The notes under the pieces were generated by a model. The model ran no database searches. It was not told where the DNA came from and was given only the letters and a program-made list of their open reading frames with translations. From contig JBBIWA010000010.1 of NCBI GenBank assembly GCA_037439425.1, positions 50,805 to 114,804 on the forward strand: a DNA stretch of 64,000 nt, given 5' to 3'. Source of the DNA: JBBIWA01 sp037439425. GTDB lineage: Bacteria > Acidobacteriota > Blastocatellia > RBC074. The position numbers and the translations under genes are program-made. Below, piece after piece: positions 61,447 through 64,000 of the stretch. Numbering within the stretch: position 1 is the first letter of the stretch; the number at the start of each line of letters is the position of its first letter.

Positions 61447-62409
61447 TTATCTGGTCTGACCCCTGAACCACTCGACAAATTTCTGAATTCCAGCTTCGAT
61501 AGGTGTCGCAGGTTGATAGCTGAGCAGGCGGCGCGCTTTGCTGATATCGGCGTGGGTGCGCGGTAGATCGCCGGGTTGTGGTGGATGGTGTTCGATTTTG
61601 GCGCGCTGGTTGAGCGCTGCTTCCAGCAGCTCGATCAAACGATTGAGACTGACCGTTTGTGCTTGGCCGAGGTTGATGATCTCAAACGGTGTGGCCTCGT
61701 ACGCAAGCGCGGCCATCACCCCCTGGATGATGTCATCAATGTAGGTATAGTCTCGCTCGCTGGTGCCATCCCCGTAAACAGGGATTGGGCGTTGGCCTAC
61801 TATCAACCGCGCGAATTTGTGGATCGCCAAATCAGGGCGCTGGCGCGCGCCGTAGACGGTGAAGAAACGCAAACAGATGACCTTCATCCCATAGAGATGG
61901 CTGTAGGTGTGAGCCAGTAGTTCGCCAGCAGCTTTGGTGGCGGCATAAGGAGAGATGGGAGCGAGCGGCGCATCTTCTTTGAAAGGTGGTTGAGCTGCTG
62001 GTCCATAGACCGAGCTGGAGGAGCCGAAGATGAAGCGCTGGATCCCATTGCGCTGGGCCAAGTCGAGCAAGTTGAGCGTCCCGGCGATGTTGGTCTGCTG
62101 ATAAGCGTGCGGCTCTGCCACAGAAGGGCGCACCCCGGCGCGCGCGGCCAGGTGAATGACGGCATCAAAATGCTCCTCGGCGAAGATCGCTTTGAGCGCC
62201 TCGTAGTTGCAAATGTCGGCTTCCACCAAACGATAAGCCGGGTGCTGCAAATGCGGGGCGACGTTGGCACGTTTGATCGCCGGATTGTAGAAGTCGTTGA
62301 AGTTGTCTATGACCACAACTTGCGACTTGCCTTCCTCAAGCAGACGGTCAACGAGATGGCTGCCAATGAAGCCTGCGCCACCTGTGATGAGTAATCGCTG
62401 TTTGCGCAT
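61447..62409 (-). CDS. NAD-dependent sugar-nucleotide epimerase (UDP-glucuronate 4-epimerase-like)
   Basis: This 320-residue SDR-type protein has NAD-binding TGGAGFIGSHLVDRLL near residue 8. The catalytic triad comprises SSSSVYG (Ser) near 128 and the YxxxK motif in SPYAATKAAGE near 153. RFFTVYGARQRPDLAIHKF near 182 and VYGDGTSERDYTYIDD near 212 are typical of UDP-glucuronate/galacturonate 4-epimerases. Role: supply of sugar nucleotides for envelope polysaccharide. Downstream of the response regulator gene by 27 nt, same direction, so probably co-transcribed. Confidence 0.92.
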   Translation of the reverse strand: MRKQRLLITGGAGFIGSHLVDRLLEEGKSQVVVIDNFNDFYNPAIKRANVAPHLQHPAYRLVEADICNYEALKAIFAEEHFDAVIHLAARAGVRPSVAEPHAYQQTNIAGTLNLLDLAQRNGIQRFIFGSSSSVYGPAAQPPFKEDAPLAPISPYAATKAAGELLAHTYSHLYGMKVICLRFFTVYGARQRPDLAIHKFARLIVGQRPIPVYGDGTSERDYTYIDDIIQGVMAALAYEATPFEIINLGQAQTVSLNRLIELLEAALNQRAKIEHHPPQPGDLPRTHADISKARRLLSYQPATPIEAGIQKFVEWFRGQTR

Positions 62410-62436
62410 AACTTGACAGGAGCAAAAGGTGAAAGT

Positions 62437-63690
62437 TCAGTTTCGCTGCTCTCTCGAGCTGGCCGGAACCAGCAAGATGCTTTGGATGCGCGAGAGCAAA
62501 TCACGCGGATCGTAAGGCTTGATAATATAATCCCGCGCGCCGAGTTCAAACCCCCGCAGCACGTTCTCTTCCTGATCATTGGCTGTGACCATGATCACCG
62601 GCAGGTGCAACCGTCCACCGTGGCGGTCACGCAGCCGGTAGAGTACTCCGAAGCCATCCAGTCTGGGCATCTCCAAATCGAGCAGCAGCAGGTCAGGAGC
62701 TTGCTCTTCCAGCAGACTCAGCGCCTCTTCCCCATCGTAAGCGCGCAGCGTCTGATAGCCTTCCCGTTTAATCAGTAGCTCAAGCATCTCGACCTGCTCC
62801 TGATTGTCGTCCACAATCAGTAATTGATGCGAGCTCATAGCCGATTGCGGTTGGTAAGGAACAATCCGACCCTCTCTCTGCGCCTGGAGCAGAGCCGCAT
62901 CAGCCAGTCTGATCAGCTCTAGCAGGTTGGTAGCATCGGTCGGGAAGCAAGCCACTCCGGCCACAAAATCACTCTGGCTGAAGAGGCGATATTGCTGGCG
63001 CCAGCCCTCTAGTTGATCGGCCAGCTCCCCGGCCGCGCTATTGGGTTGGTAAGCCAACAGTGAGAATGAACCATAGGGCGCAACCTCAGGTCTACCCTCG
63101 GTTGTGGGAGTGAGACGGGCAGCGAGAAAAACTGAAGTTAACGCAAGCCACTCTGCCGGATGCTTAGCGGTGGCAGCGGCACTGATCAATGCGATAGCTC
63201 CCGCTCGGCCTGCCAACAGATCAGCGCGCGCCGCCTCTGTCAGGCTGCAGAATGCCTCCAGATGGGGAGCCTGCTGCCACTGGATGCCAGCCGCTTGCGC
63301 CGTTGTCGCTGCTCTCTGCTTAAGCATCACCGAGAGGCGCATCAGTAGAGCTTCGCGCGAGAGAGGTTCCAGCAGATAATCATCAGCGTAATGACAGCTG
63401 CGGTGCTCCGGCTCCAGGCTGCGGACATCGGCTGTAATCAACAGAATGGGGAATGTAGGCCCGGCGCTGAGGCGCAGTTGGTGAGAAGCGGTGAGCGCTT
63501 CACTGGGAGCTGATCCGGTCAGGATAATCGCGGCTGCCGGCTTCGTCTGGCTCAATTGCCACTTGGCCTCAGCCAGACCTGAGACGGTCACTTGATAGCC
63601 ATCCCGCACCAGATAGCTCTGGATGGTCTCAGCTTGAGGTGAGGGCTGGCTGACTAGCAAGATAGGAAGAGCCTGCTTGCCTTCTCTCAT
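62437..63690 (-). CDS. Response regulator: pseudo-receiver, degenerate GGDEF and receiver domains
   Basis: The 417-residue protein has three domains. The first (residues about 8-125, PILLVSQPS, IILTGSAPSE, PLSREALL) looks like a receiver domain, but the phosphoacceptor position lacks the aspartate (TGS). The middle (about 130-290) resembles a degenerate GGDEF/diguanylate-cyclase domain: GVACFPTDATNLLELIRLADAALLQAQREGRIVPY-like layout, without GG(D/E)EF. The C-terminal receiver is intact: LLIVDDNQE, phosphoacceptor Asp in LLLLDLEMP, VTAND, and conserved Lys in YIIKPYDP. The start at 63690 matches family N termini; upstream residues are unsupported. Possibly signals to a cyclic-di-GMP or output partner not in the window. 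Confidence 0.85.
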   Translation of the reverse strand: MREGKQALPILLVSQPSPQAETIQSYLVRDGYQVTVSGLAEAKWQLSQTKPAAAIILTGSAPSEALTASHQLRLSAGPTFPILLITADVRSLEPEHRSCHYADDYLLEPLSREALLMRLSVMLKQRAATTAQAAGIQWQQAPHLEAFCSLTEAARADLLAGRAGAIALISAAATAKHPAEWLALTSVFLAARLTPTTEGRPEVAPYGSFSLLAYQPNSAAGELADQLEGWRQQYRLFSQSDFVAGVACFPTDATNLLELIRLADAALLQAQREGRIVPYQPQSAMSSHQLLIVDDNQEQVEMLELLIKREGYQTLRAYDGEEALSLLEEQAPDLLLLDLEMPRLDGFGVLYRLRDRHGGRLHLPVIMVTANDQEENVLRGFELGARDYIIKPYDPRDLLSRIQSILLVPASSREQRN

Positions 63691-63810
63691 AAACCTTATG
63701 ACCAGCGGGGCTAGGGCAGATCGTCCTGGAGCTTGGGAGCCAGCAGGAGGCTCCCCGACCCCCGGACCGCGGAAGCTGCGTGGAGCGGTCCAGGGCCTAG
63801 TTCTCAATGA
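63691..63810. other. 5' region of response-regulator gene
   Basis: No gene. Rich in G/C with GGACCG and CCCGGACCGCGG runs. The Shine-Dalgarno for the ATG at 63690 is weak (TAAGGTTT). Confidence 0.4.
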
Positions 63811-63851
63811 TCACGACATCGTGCTGACTGGAGCAGTCACGACATCGTGCT
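63811..63851 (-). promoter_or_regulatory. Paired palindromic motifs upstream of response regulator
   Basis: TCACGACATCGTGCT occurs directly repeated at 63811-63825 and 63837-63851; each contains the palindrome CACGA-ca-TCGTG, and GACTggagcAGTC lies between. They lie about 120-160 nt upstream of the response-regulator start. They look like a paired operator. Confidence 0.45.
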
Positions 63852-64000
63852 CACTCTAACGGTCTATAGCAGTTTGCGCGCATCTGCTCAAGGCTTGGGA
63901 GAAGCTCGGATTGCCTTGTCTTCATCAGTTTGATAACGAAGGATCGTTTTGCGGCGGTCATACTCACCGACTGATCATCGGTCGGATGCTGCGGCTGTGT
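63851..64000 (-). other. Possible 3' end of a gene truncated by the window edge
   Basis: A minus-strand reading frame is open from the edge (64000) to a stop at 63851, 49 codons, ending ...QMRANCYRPLE. The composition is not clearly coding and 49 codons may be chance, so this is only a weak possibility. Confidence 0.25.

Overview
The window looks like a piece of an Acidobacteriota chromosome, most likely Blastocatellia or a close relative. This is inferred from gene content only. Two roughly 1,100-residue TonB-type outer-membrane proteins carry an N-terminal carboxypeptidase-regulatory-like domain. A CxxCH-bearing lipoprotein-like protein carries the Solibacter-type C-terminal domain. DUF1080, DUF4159 and PIG-L/NEW3 proteins are also present. 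GC content appears moderately high throughout. I see no rRNA, tRNA, CRISPR array, phage or complete insertion sequence.

Positions 58-35,808 are almost entirely on the minus strand and form a carbohydrate/polyol region. Read in the direction of transcription, a LacI-family regulator with a strong sigma-70 promoter and a LacI-type operator comes first. It is followed by myo-inositol catabolism genes: iolB, two small passengers (NTF2-like and Coa1-like), iolC, a Cgl0158-type aldolase, iolD, a frameshifted Rpn nuclease, iolG, a PIG-L deacetylase and mmsA/iolA. Next come two TonB-dependent receptors, an unrecognised secreted protein, a hydroxypyruvate-isomerase-like protein with a zinc dehydrogenase, and a CUT1-type ABC importer (binding protein, two permeases, ATPase). 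A dimethylargininase gene and a LysE-type exporter lie inside the importer operon. The stretch ends with a Gfo/Idh oxidoreductase and a ribose/inositol-type (CUT2) ABC importer. No iolE is visible.

Positions 36,021-49,631 hold a VapBC-like toxin-antitoxin pair, a cytochrome c, a Tat-exported HD-domain protein, a metallo-beta-lactamase-fold hydrolase, an acyl-CoA synthetase and a DUF1080 protein. They also hold a Uma2 endonuclease-like protein with a heptad-repeat tail, a glycerophosphodiester phosphodiesterase, DUF4159 and Choice-of-anchor-V proteins, a CaiB-type CoA transferase, and a nucleotidyltransferase with an overlapping small partner. Positions 49,729-63,690 hold an OPT oligopeptide transporter, a small Cys-rich protein, enoyl-CoA hydratase and a sensor kinase. 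A MaoC / HMG-CoA-synthase-like-DUF35 / thiolase module, citrate synthase, a UDP-glucuronate-epimerase-like protein and a three-domain response regulator follow. Together these suggest acyl-CoA and polyol heterotrophy with surface scavenging.

The most striking unexplained structure is a dispersed, highly structured repeat family with about 16 units at 12 loci. It has terminal inverted repeats around CCTGGGAGCGCACGC...GCGTGCGCTCCCAGG and up to three internal hairpins. Many units also carry an upstream hairpin module. At nine loci the element ends only about 18-36 nt before a start codon, in most cases just before a Shine-Dalgarno-like sequence. It also supplies the stop codon and last residues of one gene. 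It could be a REP/MITE-like mobile family, a 5'-leader regulatory element, or both.
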